DNA of 64,000 nucleotides from Siphonobacter sp. SORGH_AS_0500. Its GTDB lineage: Bacteria; Bacteroidota; Bacteroidia; Cytophagales; Spirosomataceae. The notes below the pieces were generated by a model. It was not told the origin of the DNA and ran no database searches. It saw only the letters and a list, made by a program, of their open reading frames with translations. The DNA lies in NCBI RefSeq assembly GCF_002838835.1, contig NZ_NHPP01000006.1, positions 248,001 to 312,000 on the forward strand, given 5' to 3'. This document shows positions 37,101 through 45,068 of the stretch, piece after piece (positions within the stretch are counted from its first letter, which is position 1; each line of letters opens with the position of its first letter). Position numbers and translations under genes: made by a program.

Positions 37101-37332
37101 GTGGCGTGAACTGCGGATAAGCTACACCATTCCTAGCCGTTGGGTTAGCAAAACACCCTTCCGTAACATTACAGTATCGGCAGTAGGACGAAATCTCGCT
37201 CTGTTGTACAGTAACGTACCACACATTGATCCTGAAACCAGCTATTACGGAGACGGAAACGTTCAGGGCTTCGAGAATGGTAACCTGCCTTCAGCCCGGA
37301 GCATTGGATTCAATGTCGGATTCGGTTTGTAA
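34153..37332 (+). CDS. SusC/RagA-type TonB-dependent outer-membrane transporter
   Basis: The 1059-residue protein has a signal peptide (MKKRLSFLLFLLTNLWLQVSAQ), a carboxypeptidase-regulatory-like domain (GLVTSIEDGQPLPGVSISVKG), a TonB-box-like SLSEVVVTALGIE near residue 103, a plug (QPLFVVDGIPIDNG, DIDNISVLKGANAAALYGSRAANGVILITT), and a long barrel ending SIGFNVGFGL. It forms a pair with the SusD-type gene 78 bp downstream. The closed operon, with no enzymes, fits import of small peptides or oligosaccharides, but the substrate is unknown. It belongs to a different subgroup from the 23593-26520 protein. Confidence 0.95.
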   Translation: MKKRLSFLLFLLTNLWLQVSAQDRQLTGLVTSIEDGQPLPGVSISVKGTNKGTTTNGNGAYQLNVGSGSVLVFSYVGFVTKEVNLGNESELNVSLQMSASSLSEVVVTALGIERDKKALGYNVQDLKNSEITQARPTNLVNALSGKIAGIQVTNSNGQPGASSRIMIRGANSIGGNNQPLFVVDGIPIDNGSYNTAANASATNTNNVTVDYGNGASAINPDDIDNISVLKGANAAALYGSRAANGVILITTKSGKGSKGIGISVNSNVTFDRPFRLPDWQNEYGQGFGKLNSDGTYGGGVFEYVDGKGGGINDGVDESWGPKMDGRLIAQFNSPIDPATGKRIPTPWVAHPDNVKNFHETGLTTTNNVAITGGSDKGDFRLSFTNLYQKGMYPNTNYKRKNLSFNAGYNLTPKLHARAAVNYIKDGSDNRQNLNLYWIWFGRQVDLEDLKQDVVPGTDPSQWPVQRNWNSNYWNNPYYVLNRQTYANDKDRVVGNVQLTYQLLPWLKVMGRSGTDFGMDRRITKRAKGVGLVNGEFAEDNVYVQETNTDFLVTGDRKFGDFQATVSVGGNHRYNYFQRDYLQAPELRIPNLYNIANSAVRPNVYNRNTKKVVNSVYGQASFSFRDYLFMDLTARNDWSSTLPANPSYFYPSISGSAVLTDALNLQSPVLSYLKARAGWAQVGNDTDPYATQQVYQAEDAWGSVTTFSENNLIYNSNLKPEMTKAFEAGIETRLFKNLINLEITYYDKSTSDQILRANVPQSSGYYNTVINGGKIRNSGIEVELSASPIKLDNGFRWDVTVNYARNRSEVVDLGGLSSYQINTGSLLRNVILEARPGYAYGNFYGTYTRRAPDGQAIIDASGYPVMSSDRKVIGNIMPKWTGGLQTAITYKNFSVSTLFDMRFGGQIFSQGINIGRYTGVLKETLPGRETGNIVAPGVTETKNADGSTTYTKNTKAVVLPENYYHNFYNRNNNENYMFDASYVKWRELRISYTIPSRWVSKTPFRNITVSAVGRNLALLYSNVPHIDPETSYYGDGNVQGFENGNLPSARSIGFNVGFGL

Positions 37333-37410
37333 AAGGGAGAAAACGTATTTCAAAATCAGGAAATACTGGGAACTTATTCGAATTAACAGTACTCGAAACA
37401 TCGTATTTAT

Positions 37411-38853
37411 ATGAAATTTTTCCATAGACTTTCGTACTCAGCGGCCTTAATAGCAGGGTTATTTCTGGCAAGCGGTTGCGAAAAAAACTTTGATCTAATC
37501 AATACCAACCCTAATGATCCTACTTCTTTACCACCCGAATTGTTGATGCCACACGGGATTCGCGTAGGCGTGAATACGATTTGGGGTGGATCACTCGGAC
37601 AGGACGTAGGATCGGGATGGTCTCAGCACTGGGCTCGTATTCAGTATACGGAAATTGATCAGTACAACTTCACTACGGATGTACAAGACACGCCCTGGCA
37701 AAACCTGTATATTGAAGCGAATGCTGATTTCGAGAAGATTATTGACTTGGGTAAAGCGGGTGGGAATGAAAATTATCAGGCCATTGGTTTAATCATGCGG
37801 TCATATTTCTTTTCCCAGTTAACGGATATTTACGGCGACATTCCTTACTCGGAAGCATTGAAAGGCACCAAGGGTACCACTTACCCTAAATACGACGCTC
37901 AGAAAGATGTCTACGCGGGATTAGTGAAAGATTTAAAAACCGCCAGTGAGTTAATTAATACCAAAACGGTGAACACCGCCGCAGATTTAATCTACGGAGG
38001 AGACATGACCAAATGGAAAAAATTTGCCAACTCCCTGAGCTTGCGTTTATTGAACCGGATGCTTGCCAAGTCGGATGCTCCTATTGATGTAAAAGCTGAA
38101 ATGACCCGCATCTTGAGTGACCCCACGAAGTATCCGGTGATGACTGCGGTGAGTGATAATGCGAAACTGGTGTATCTAACGGATGCTCCCAACAACAACC
38201 CGATCAATCAGAACCGTAAAACCAGAGATGATCATCGGGTTTCGAAAACACTCACGGATAAACTGCAAGCTCTGAATGATCCTCGTCTGGCGGTTTACGC
38301 CAATAAAGTCAACGGAGCTTATGTGGGCGTTCCCAATGGCTTATCTAATACGGAAGCCGGGGCACTTGGGTTAGCCAAGACTTCTAAAGTAGGGGATTAT
38401 TTTGTAGCGGCCACTTCGCCTTCGGTTCTCATGACCTTTGCTGAATTGAATTTCATTAAGGCCGAAGCAGCTCTACGGGGTGTGACGGCTGCCGGAACTG
38501 CTGAAACAAACTATGCGGCGGGAATCAAAGCCTCTATGGATCAGTATGGGTTGAGCATCCCTTCCACCTATACTACTACCTTGAGCTCTGATACTAATCA
38601 GGCAATCAATCAGGTTTTAGAGCAAAAGTGGATTGCTTTGTTCGGTCAGGGTATAGAAGCCTGGACGGAATTTCGTCGAACGGGCGTTCCAGCTCTCAAG
38701 GCTCCTGCCATTAATTACAACAGCAACATGATCCCTACACGTTTACCTTATCCTTCTTCGGAAGAGAACCTAAACGGTGCCAATATGAAAGCGGCTTTAG
38801 CTAGCATGGGAGGAGGTAATACCATGCAACTTAAACTCTGGTTTGCGAAGTAA
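37411..38853 (+). CDS. SusD/RagB-family lipoprotein (SusD-like_2 type)
   Basis: The 480-residue lipoprotein has the signal LIAGLFLASGC with Cys near residue 23. FDLINTNPNDPTSLPPELLMP and the later SYFFSQLTDIYGDIPYSEALKG are typical of the SusD-like_2 group. YEQKW-like LEQKWIALFGQGIEAWTEFRRTG closes the TPR-type helical domain near the C-terminus. It sits at the cell surface as the lid of the SusC channel encoded just upstream. A bidirectional terminator separates it from convergent panC. It is complete, unlike the SusD at 22135-23585. Confidence 0.93.
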   Translation: MKFFHRLSYSAALIAGLFLASGCEKNFDLINTNPNDPTSLPPELLMPHGIRVGVNTIWGGSLGQDVGSGWSQHWARIQYTEIDQYNFTTDVQDTPWQNLYIEANADFEKIIDLGKAGGNENYQAIGLIMRSYFFSQLTDIYGDIPYSEALKGTKGTTYPKYDAQKDVYAGLVKDLKTASELINTKTVNTAADLIYGGDMTKWKKFANSLSLRLLNRMLAKSDAPIDVKAEMTRILSDPTKYPVMTAVSDNAKLVYLTDAPNNNPINQNRKTRDDHRVSKTLTDKLQALNDPRLAVYANKVNGAYVGVPNGLSNTEAGALGLAKTSKVGDYFVAATSPSVLMTFAELNFIKAEAALRGVTAAGTAETNYAAGIKASMDQYGLSIPSTYTTTLSSDTNQAINQVLEQKWIALFGQGIEAWTEFRRTGVPALKAPAINYNSNMIPTRLPYPSSEENLNGANMKAALASMGGGNTMQLKLWFAK

Positions 38854-38881
38854 TTTTAAAAAGAGTTCTGTTTAAAAATCA

Positions 38882-38912
38882 AAGCCCGGCACTCCACAAA
38901 AGTGCCGGGCTT
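38882..38912. terminator. Bidirectional terminator between susD and panC
   Basis: AAGCCCGGCACT pairs perfectly with AGTGCCGGGCTT around a 7-nt loop, between convergent genes. Confidence 0.9.
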
Positions 38913-38920
38913 ACTTCGTA

Positions 38921-39760
38921 TTAGGCATTTACTAATACATTATCAATCAGTCGAACTTTCCCCAAGTGTGCTGCCAGACACAACGCAGCGGGTTGTCCAG
39001 GAGTATAAACTTCCAGCGGAAGTAAGTTTTCGATATTGGCTACTTCAAAATATTCCAGACTAAATGCGGGCTGCTCGGTAAAAGCGTGAAGTAAGGCTGC
39101 TTTTACCTGGGATACGCTCAGTCCGGCCTCCAGGGCACGTTTGGCGTTTTGTAATTCCGCCTGAATGAACGGAGCCAAAGCCCTTTCTTCTTGCGTTAAG
39201 TTGCGGTTGCGGGAAGACATGGCCAATCCGTCAGCTTCCCGAACGGTAGGAGCAATGATTAACTCAATCGGGAAACTCAGGTCATTAATCAGCCGACGAA
39301 CGATGAGACATTGCTGCAAATCCTTCTGCCCAAAATACGCCCGCGTAGGTTGCACCAGGTGGAAAAGTTTGGAAACCACAATGCCTACGCCATTGAAGTG
39401 ACCGGGGCGAAAGGCCCCTTCCAGCACTCGTTCCAGCGGACCAAAGTCAAAAGTCATAACTGGAGCGGAGGGATACATTTCCTCGGCTGAGGGAGCGAAA
39501 ATGACATCGCATCCGGCGGCTTCCAGCAAGGCAGAATCCTGCTCCAGAGTGCGGGGGTAACGGGCTAAATCGTCAGCGTTATTAAACTGAATGGGGTTTA
39601 CAAAAATGCTACAAACCACCCGTTCATTTTCCGCTCGGGCTTTTCGGATTAATTGTAAATGTCCTTCGTGTAGAGCTCCCATGGTGGGCACAAATCCGAT
39701 GGATTGGGGCTGCTGGGCGAGAAAGGAACGTAACTCGGCAATAGTAGTAAAAAGATGCAT
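38921..39760 (-). CDS. panC: Pantoate--beta-alanine ligase (pantothenate synthetase)
   Basis: PanC joins pantoate and beta-alanine with ATP to give pantothenate. The ATG at 39760 (MHLFTTIAELRSFL) is preferred over the TTG at 39769, giving 279 residues. IGFVPTMGALHEGHLQLIRKA holds the HxGH nucleotide-binding motif. SIFVNPIQFNNADDLARYPRT, FNGVGIVVSKLFHLVQPTRAYFGQKDLQQ and ADGLAMSSRN are further family blocks (pantoate and ATP sites). The GT5 gene is divergent from it. Its beta-alanine supplier panD lies 11 kb away. Confidence 0.95.
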   Translation of the reverse strand: MHLFTTIAELRSFLAQQPQSIGFVPTMGALHEGHLQLIRKARAENERVVCSIFVNPIQFNNADDLARYPRTLEQDSALLEAAGCDVIFAPSAEEMYPSAPVMTFDFGPLERVLEGAFRPGHFNGVGIVVSKLFHLVQPTRAYFGQKDLQQCLIVRRLINDLSFPIELIIAPTVREADGLAMSSRNRNLTQEERALAPFIQAELQNAKRALEAGLSVSQVKAALLHAFTEQPAFSLEYFEVANIENLLPLEVYTPGQPAALCLAAHLGKVRLIDNVLVNA

Positions 39761-39919
39761 GGACTGCAATAAATTTCAAAAGTGCGTATGCCTGAAGTCC
39801 TGAGAGTCAGGTTTAATGAAGAAGTGAACTCATGAACAGGGTACAAAAGTTCAGCTCGTCAAAAACTTGCAAGTATAGTTTTTTATAAATTAATTCATGG
39901 ATTTTAGGCGTTTTTTTTA

Positions 39920-39927
39920 TATTTTTG
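39920..39927 (+). promoter_or_regulatory. Possible Bacteroidota -7 element before the GT5 gene
   Basis: TATTTTTG matches the TAnnTTTG consensus of Bacteroidota primary-sigma promoters, 50 bp before the start codon. A clear TTG at the -33 position is not visible, so support is weak. Confidence 0.35.
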
Positions 39928-39976
39928 CAAGCGAATTTGGAATATCCTTACCCATTTCGTAAACTCTTGAAGCCCC

Positions 39977-40786
39977 ATGAGTAAACTCCGGATTTTGTAC
40001 GTTGCCAGTGAGATCAATCCCTTTCTTCAAATCACAGACGTTGCCGAATACGTGCGAAAACTTCCCCAGGCTATGCAGGAGCGGGGCATGGAAATCCGAA
40101 TACTGGTTCCTCGTTTTGGACTGATCAATGAGCGTAAAAATCGCCTTCATGAAGTCGTTCGTCTCTCCGGGATCAATATTTCGGTAGGCGACGATGAAAA
40201 ACCACTGGTGATCAAAGTAGCGTCCGTACCAAGTGCCAAGTTGCAGGTCTACTTTATTGATAACGAAGACTATTTCCACCGGAAATCAGTGTTCTTCGAT
40301 AAAGATGAGAAATTCTACGAAGATAACGACGAACGTGCCATTTTCTTTTGCAAAGGCGTCATTGAAACGGTTCGTAAATTAGGCTGGTCACCCGATATTG
40401 TTCACTGTAATGACTGGATGACGGCTCTGATTCCCCTGTATCTGAAAACAACGTATCGGAAAGATCCGATGTTCAAAGATACCAAGTCAGTGTTCTCGGT
40501 TTATAATAATTCATTCAATTATAAATTTACCGAAGAATTACTCGACAAAGTAAAAGCACTCGACATTAATGACGACATGCTTTTAAGTCTTAGTTCTTTA
40601 GATTACGATGGCTTTATTAAAATCGGAGTTCAATACGCTGATGTAGTAATTAAAGCCGTTGAAGATTACAGCGAAAGCGTTAATCAAATCCTGAACGATA
40701 ATCCTGAGAAGAAGGTAGAGTTACCCGAAGAACAGGAAGAAATGTCAGACAAGTTTTATTCACTCTATACGGAGTTGATGAACTAG
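39977..40786 (+). CDS. Glycogen/starch synthase-like protein, GT5 catalytic N-terminal domain only
   Basis: This 269-residue protein resembles the N-terminal half of GlgA: LRILYVASEINPFLQITDVAEYVRKLPQAMQERGMEIRILVPRFG, and later PDIVHCNDWMTALIPLYLKTTYR near residue 139. The C-terminal GT-B half with the second nucleotide-sugar site is absent. The short form is common in Bacteroidota next to panC, so it is not a local truncation. The ADP-glucose-binding KxGG loop of true synthases is replaced by FLQITDVA, which makes normal synthase activity doubtful. A terminator follows. Confidence 0.85.
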   Translation: MSKLRILYVASEINPFLQITDVAEYVRKLPQAMQERGMEIRILVPRFGLINERKNRLHEVVRLSGINISVGDDEKPLVIKVASVPSAKLQVYFIDNEDYFHRKSVFFDKDEKFYEDNDERAIFFCKGVIETVRKLGWSPDIVHCNDWMTALIPLYLKTTYRKDPMFKDTKSVFSVYNNSFNYKFTEELLDKVKALDINDDMLLSLSSLDYDGFIKIGVQYADVVIKAVEDYSESVNQILNDNPEKKVELPEEQEEMSDKFYSLYTELMN

Positions 40787-40813
40787 AAAGAAGGGTTGAT
40801 CTCCTATACAGGC

Positions 40814-40851
40814 AAAGCCGCCCGTCGTCACGAACGACGGGCGGCTTTTTT
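40814..40851 (+). terminator. Terminator after the GT5 gene
   Basis: AAAGCCGCCCGTCGT pairs with ACGACGGGCGGCTTT around a 5-nt loop, then a T run. Its position inside the longer open frame argues for the downstream start of the M28 gene. Confidence 0.9.
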
Positions 40852-40945
40852 ATGCCCCAAACCCAGTGCTTCGGCTATATGCGGGGCTTTTTGTATCTTG
40901 CCTTTTCCGCTTTGTTTAGATTTCCACTCAAGCACTTTATCACGC

Positions 40946-42589
40946 ATGATTAAAAAAATCGTTGGGCTGTTCAGCTGCGTTCTTTCGCTGACGGCTTCCG
41001 CCCAGATTCCTGAACCTATTTTAAATGATCTTTCCAGTGTTGATTCCAACCGGATTAAAGCTCATGTCGCCTACTTAGCTGACGATCAATTGCTGGGCCG
41101 GAAGGCCGGTTCGCCTGGGTATAAAATGGCCGTTGATTATGTCGTAGAGCAGTATAAAAAGATGGGTTTACAGCCCGCTGGAGAGAAAGGCGGATATCTT
41201 CAGGAAGTGTACCTGCGAAACTCAAAAATTAACCCTGCCACGGCGGCCTTAACCCTGACTTTGCCTTCGGGCGAGGAGAAACAATGGCAATGGGGCGTTG
41301 ATTATGTGTTCACGCCACATCCCGAAAAAGAATCCGTAGACTTCAATGCTCCACTGGTTTTCGTTGGGGCGGGTTTTGATACACCACAAATCAATTTTGA
41401 AGATTACCGGAATATTGATGTGAAAGGAAAAATCGTCGTCGTTTTGCGTAAAATTCCGGAAGATGCGGCGGCCAACGTGAAACTTCACCTGAATTATCCG
41501 GCTACGGCTCAGGCCTTTGCAGCCAAACACGGAGCTATTGGTGTGCTGGTTTGTAACTACACGAACAACCCGGTCGTTTTTAAAACGTCAGCAACGAATT
41601 ATAGCCTGAATGGCATCAATGCATCGGTTTCAAAATCCGGCGAACGGGTAAGTTCGGCGGCTGCTTTGGGAGGAAAAATTCAGGTAGCAGGGGGCCTTTC
41701 CGTGCAGGCTTTGCAGCAACTCATGCAGGCCGAAAACATTGCTCTGGATGAACTCTGGCTAAAATTGGAACGGGGCGAATACGTAAGTCGACCGCTAAAA
41801 AGTAAAGTGAAAGGGCATTATGAGAGCAAATTTACTAATCTGCTGAGTTACAATGTCATCGGGAAAATTGAAGGTTCTGACGCGAAGTTGAAGAAAGAAT
41901 ATGTCATTCATTCTGCCCACCTGGATCACCTTGGGGTAGGAAAACCCGTTAACGGCGATTCCATTTACAATGGGGCTCACGACAATGCTTCGGGCGTAGC
42001 CTGTGCCCTGGAAATTGCCCGAATGTATGCGAATCTGAAGGAAAAGCCCAAGCGTTCATTGTTGTTTTTGATGGTAACCGCCGAAGAAATGGGCTTGCTG
42101 GGCTCGGGGTATTTTACGGCTTTTCCAACTGTTCCCCAAAAACAAATCGTAGCAGATATTAACACCGATATGCCTACGCTATTAGCTCCACTGGAATCGG
42201 TTGCTCCGTTGGGAGCTGAACATAGTAGCCTGTTAACAACTGTAGAAAACGCCGCCCAGGCTCTGCATTTACAGGTAGAAACCGATCCTGATCCCAGCGA
42301 GGGTCGCTTTGTGCGGAGTGATCAGTATAATTTCGTGAAAGCAGGTATTCCGGCTTTACACATTAAATACGGTTATGCGAAAGCAAATCCGGCTTTGAAT
42401 CTGGCTGAGAAGGTGAGAATCTGGCGGGATGCCCATTACCACAAAGTTTCTGACAATCTAAACGATTCGTTTGTATGGTCAGCCGGAGTTACATACGTGC
42501 AGGTTAATTTTCTGGTTAGTTACCAAATTGCTCAAAACCCAGTCCGACCAACCTGGAATAAGGGCGACTTTTTTGAAGTCAGAAAGTAA
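40946..42589 (+). CDS. Secreted M28-family zinc aminopeptidase with PA domain
   Basis: The ATG at 40946 gives a signal peptide (MIKKIVGLFSCVLSLTASAQ) and 547 residues; the open frame from 40796 would run through a terminator. A PA-type insert (APLVFVGAGFDTPQINFEDYRNIDVKGKIVVVL) lies near residues 130-165. The M28 metal-binding strings follow: HSAHLDHLG, YNGAHDNASGVACALEIARM, TAEEMGLLGSGYF and DINTDMP, each supplying a zinc ligand or the catalytic Glu. It should act in the periplasm or outside on peptide N-termini. Repeat fragments follow downstream. Confidence 0.9.
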   Translation: MIKKIVGLFSCVLSLTASAQIPEPILNDLSSVDSNRIKAHVAYLADDQLLGRKAGSPGYKMAVDYVVEQYKKMGLQPAGEKGGYLQEVYLRNSKINPATAALTLTLPSGEEKQWQWGVDYVFTPHPEKESVDFNAPLVFVGAGFDTPQINFEDYRNIDVKGKIVVVLRKIPEDAAANVKLHLNYPATAQAFAAKHGAIGVLVCNYTNNPVVFKTSATNYSLNGINASVSKSGERVSSAAALGGKIQVAGGLSVQALQQLMQAENIALDELWLKLERGEYVSRPLKSKVKGHYESKFTNLLSYNVIGKIEGSDAKLKKEYVIHSAHLDHLGVGKPVNGDSIYNGAHDNASGVACALEIARMYANLKEKPKRSLLFLMVTAEEMGLLGSGYFTAFPTVPQKQIVADINTDMPTLLAPLESVAPLGAEHSSLLTTVENAAQALHLQVETDPDPSEGRFVRSDQYNFVKAGIPALHIKYGYAKANPALNLAEKVRIWRDAHYHKVSDNLNDSFVWSAGVTYVQVNFLVSYQIAQNPVRPTWNKGDFFEVRK

Positions 42590-42609
42590 TCTTAAGGTTA
42601 ATAGTTTCC

Positions 42610-42775
42610 CTATGCCCACTGCCAGCTTTTTCGCTGGCAGCACTAGTTTCTAAGGGAGTTGAACTTGGTTAACATTTCATTCATTGTCATAGGTATCTTA
42701 AGTGGGGTTACATTAAAAAGACAAGCGTAGCCCGGCCAGTTTTTTCACTGGCAGCACTAGCGTCTGGGAAACATG
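42610..42775. repeat. Two short copies of the GCCAGC...GCTGGC hairpin repeat
   Basis: CTGCCAGCTTTTTCGCTGGCAGCACTAG at about 42619-42646 and a diverged copy (GGCCAGTTTTTTCACTGGCAGCACTAG) at about 42734-42760 match the hairpin module of the 21672-22075 repeat. Confidence 0.6.
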
Positions 42776-42864
42776 AACCTTTTTTACTCAATTGGGATAA
42801 TCCAGTAAAGCTAAGCCATTACTGGTCTGATCTTTTCCGTTCTTTCTGTAAAATCAGAGCTATT

Positions 42865-43545
42865 ATGATCGAATGGACAACCGTAGTTACACGCATTGCC
42901 GTGGCAGCTTTGTGTGGTGGATTGGTAGGAATGGAACGCGAACGCAAAGAATGGACTGCTGGCCTACGCACCCATATGATGGTTTGCGTAGGTTCCTGTC
43001 TGGCGATGATGGTATCTACGTATGGTTTTGAGGATGTTCGGGGTGTTGAACACGTTTCGCTGGACCCTTCGCGGGTGGCGGCTCAGGTCGTGAGTGGGAT
43101 TGGCTTCATTGGGGCAGGTACAATTCTGTTTTTAAGAAACGAAATTATACGGGGGCTAACTACTGCGGCTGGCTTATGGACCGTTTCGGCGGTAGGGTTA
43201 GCTGCGGGAGGAGGCATGTATTTCGCGGCTTTTCTAACTACTATTACCATACTGTTTATTTTATTGGGATTAAAGCCTCTGCAAAAACTATTCTTCACCA
43301 AACATCACCAGCAGGTGATCAAAATAAAAGCAGAAGCTGGGCCAGCAGTACTAGATCAACTGCAACAGGTTCTAACGGATCAGGGAGTTACGATTTCTTA
43401 CCTAAGCACTGAGAGAAAGTCGAAAGAGGTAATTATTTATTTGAAAATCAAAACCTTGGCTTCCGGTCAGGAAATGTTTGGGTTGATTCGTCAGATTCAG
43501 ACCTCTCCACTGGTTAAAGATGTCGTCTGGCATGAAAACGGATAA
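42865..43545 (+). CDS. MgtC/SapB family membrane protein
   Basis: The 226-residue protein has RIAVAALCGGLVGMERERKEWTAGLRTHMMVCVGSCLAMMVSTYGF near residues 10-56 and GIGFIGAGTILFLRNEIIRGLTTAAGLWTVSAVGLAAGGGMYFAA near 79-125, the MgtC/SapB helices. A C-terminal soluble ACT-like domain follows (residues about 150-226). MgtC proteins affect Mg2+ homeostasis and ATP synthase; some are virulence factors, others are housekeeping. The function here is not defined. It lies 83 bp before the secreted protein gene on the same strand. Confidence 0.88.
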   Translation: MIEWTTVVTRIAVAALCGGLVGMERERKEWTAGLRTHMMVCVGSCLAMMVSTYGFEDVRGVEHVSLDPSRVAAQVVSGIGFIGAGTILFLRNEIIRGLTTAAGLWTVSAVGLAAGGGMYFAAFLTTITILFILLGLKPLQKLFFTKHHQQVIKIKAEAGPAVLDQLQQVLTDQGVTISYLSTERKSKEVIIYLKIKTLASGQEMFGLIRQIQTSPLVKDVVWHENG

Positions 43546-43628
43546 GGAAATTCAGAAAAAGCGAGTTGAACCAACAAATCGCAAGTTTCGTACGTTGAAC
43601 TTATACCGAACATACCTTCCTTGACTAC

Positions 43629-45062
43629 ATGAAAATACATTCATTAGCCTTATTTATTTTATTAGGAGTAACTCCCCGCGTTGATACCTGTACGAATTCT
43701 TCCGAGCAAACTACGCAGTATACAGCGGCTACTTTTCAGCCCGTCAATGCCCTGCGGTTGACGAAACTAAGTTTGTCCGAAATTCCTGATTTCGAAATGC
43801 CCAAAGGTTCTTTCTGGGCTGCCATGAAACTCTCGCCGGATAAAATCGACCAACAAAGGGCGTTTGTATTAAAAGGAAATACCTTTTTTCCCATTCGGAC
43901 ACTGGTTGAAAAAGAGGCGTATCAGCAGATTACGAATGCTCAGGGCAGAGCGTTTCTGAAGACCCTCCCACCGGGAACTGGATTGTATGAAATGCTAGGT
44001 GATGATGATTTATGCAAAAGCCAGGGGGCCTTACACGGGTTATGGACGAATCCAGTAACGGTGACGCCCGTTGATGTGAAAAACTACCTCATGGGCTGGT
44101 GGTATTCAAGGGCGGAAAATTATGGGTGGGGAAACGCCAGAATCATGTTCGATCTTGATTTAGAGGGTTTTCCAGCAGCCTGGAAAAACAATCAGGTTTT
44201 GGCGGAAGGAGTGAAGCTATTACGTCAGGAACATCCTAACGTTGAATTTGGAATGTATGCTTCAGGGATGGGTAATCTGTACCCGGAAGGGAATGGCGAC
44301 CCTGCTAATCCTTACGGCCAGATCGGCGGCACTTCCCGTTATAATCTGTATAAGCAAAATGGATTTACCTACTTCGAGATGATGCCTTATGCCCATTACG
44401 AGGAAGTATTAATTGGGCAGGGAAAACCCTATGCTAATTTTCAGGATTACGCTAAACGCAGCAGTTTGCACATAAAGAAATGTCTGGAATGGCTTGATCC
44501 CAGAGCTCCTTATGCTGCTGATAAAAATTACCGGGGTTTCAGCTGGGTAATGACGCGTTACGAAGGGGGAGGATTGGAAATGATTGCTCCCCACATCTGT
44601 GAATCTTTACCATTATTGATGCTAGTAAGCGGAGCTGCCCGCTCGGGTGGAGGGCTATGTAACTGGAATCCGGGCGTAGACTTAAATGCTGCTGATTATG
44701 CTCTGGAAGCAGGAAAGTGGCGGGCTTCGCAGTTTAACAAGTTCTGGGAAAATCCGAAAACAGAGTATAACCTACACATCGAATTTTCACTGGACAACGG
44801 CGAAACCTGGACCAACGATATTGAAAACTGGCAGGCGAAAGCTCAGAAACTAGGCATCAGTTGGTTTGATTATATGTATAAAGATCCCAATCCGATGGGT
44901 GTTCGAGCCGCAGTGCTGGATAATAAGTTAGTAGTAGTAGCCGCCCATCGTCCTGGTCTGGAAGAAGGGAAAGTCCAGAACATCCTGTGTCGTTATAAAA
45001 ACAAAACCTGGAAAATGAGCCTGCCGTATCATCAGGTAGTGGCTGGAACGGTTACGCTTTAG
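43629..45062 (+). CDS. Predicted secreted protein of unknown function, possible TIM-barrel hydrolase fold
   Basis: The 477-residue protein has a hydrophobic N-terminus (MKIHSLALFILLGV) that looks like a signal peptide. I do not recognise the family. Strings such as NARIMFDLDLEGFPAAWKNN, NVEFGMYASGMGNLYPEG and FTYFEMMPYAHYEEV alternate strand-like and helix-like stretches with acidic loops, as in glycoside-hydrolase barrels. IEFSLDNGETWTNDIENWQ near residue 385 resembles a beta-sandwich repeat. The C-terminus is beta-rich. The gene ends at a large structured repeat and may share a transcript with the MgtC-type gene. Confidence 0.65.
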   Translation: MKIHSLALFILLGVTPRVDTCTNSSEQTTQYTAATFQPVNALRLTKLSLSEIPDFEMPKGSFWAAMKLSPDKIDQQRAFVLKGNTFFPIRTLVEKEAYQQITNAQGRAFLKTLPPGTGLYEMLGDDDLCKSQGALHGLWTNPVTVTPVDVKNYLMGWWYSRAENYGWGNARIMFDLDLEGFPAAWKNNQVLAEGVKLLRQEHPNVEFGMYASGMGNLYPEGNGDPANPYGQIGGTSRYNLYKQNGFTYFEMMPYAHYEEVLIGQGKPYANFQDYAKRSSLHIKKCLEWLDPRAPYAADKNYRGFSWVMTRYEGGGLEMIAPHICESLPLLMLVSGAARSGGGLCNWNPGVDLNAADYALEAGKWRASQFNKFWENPKTEYNLHIEFSLDNGETWTNDIENWQAKAQKLGISWFDYMYKDPNPMGVRAAVLDNKLVVVAAHRPGLEEGKVQNILCRYKNKTWKMSLPYHQVVAGTVTL

Positions 45063-45068
45063 AGTTTT

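Noticed and set aside
40796-40945. Longer N-terminus for the M28 peptidase
   Set aside because: It would translate a strong terminator hairpin; the ATG at 40946 gives a proper signal peptide.
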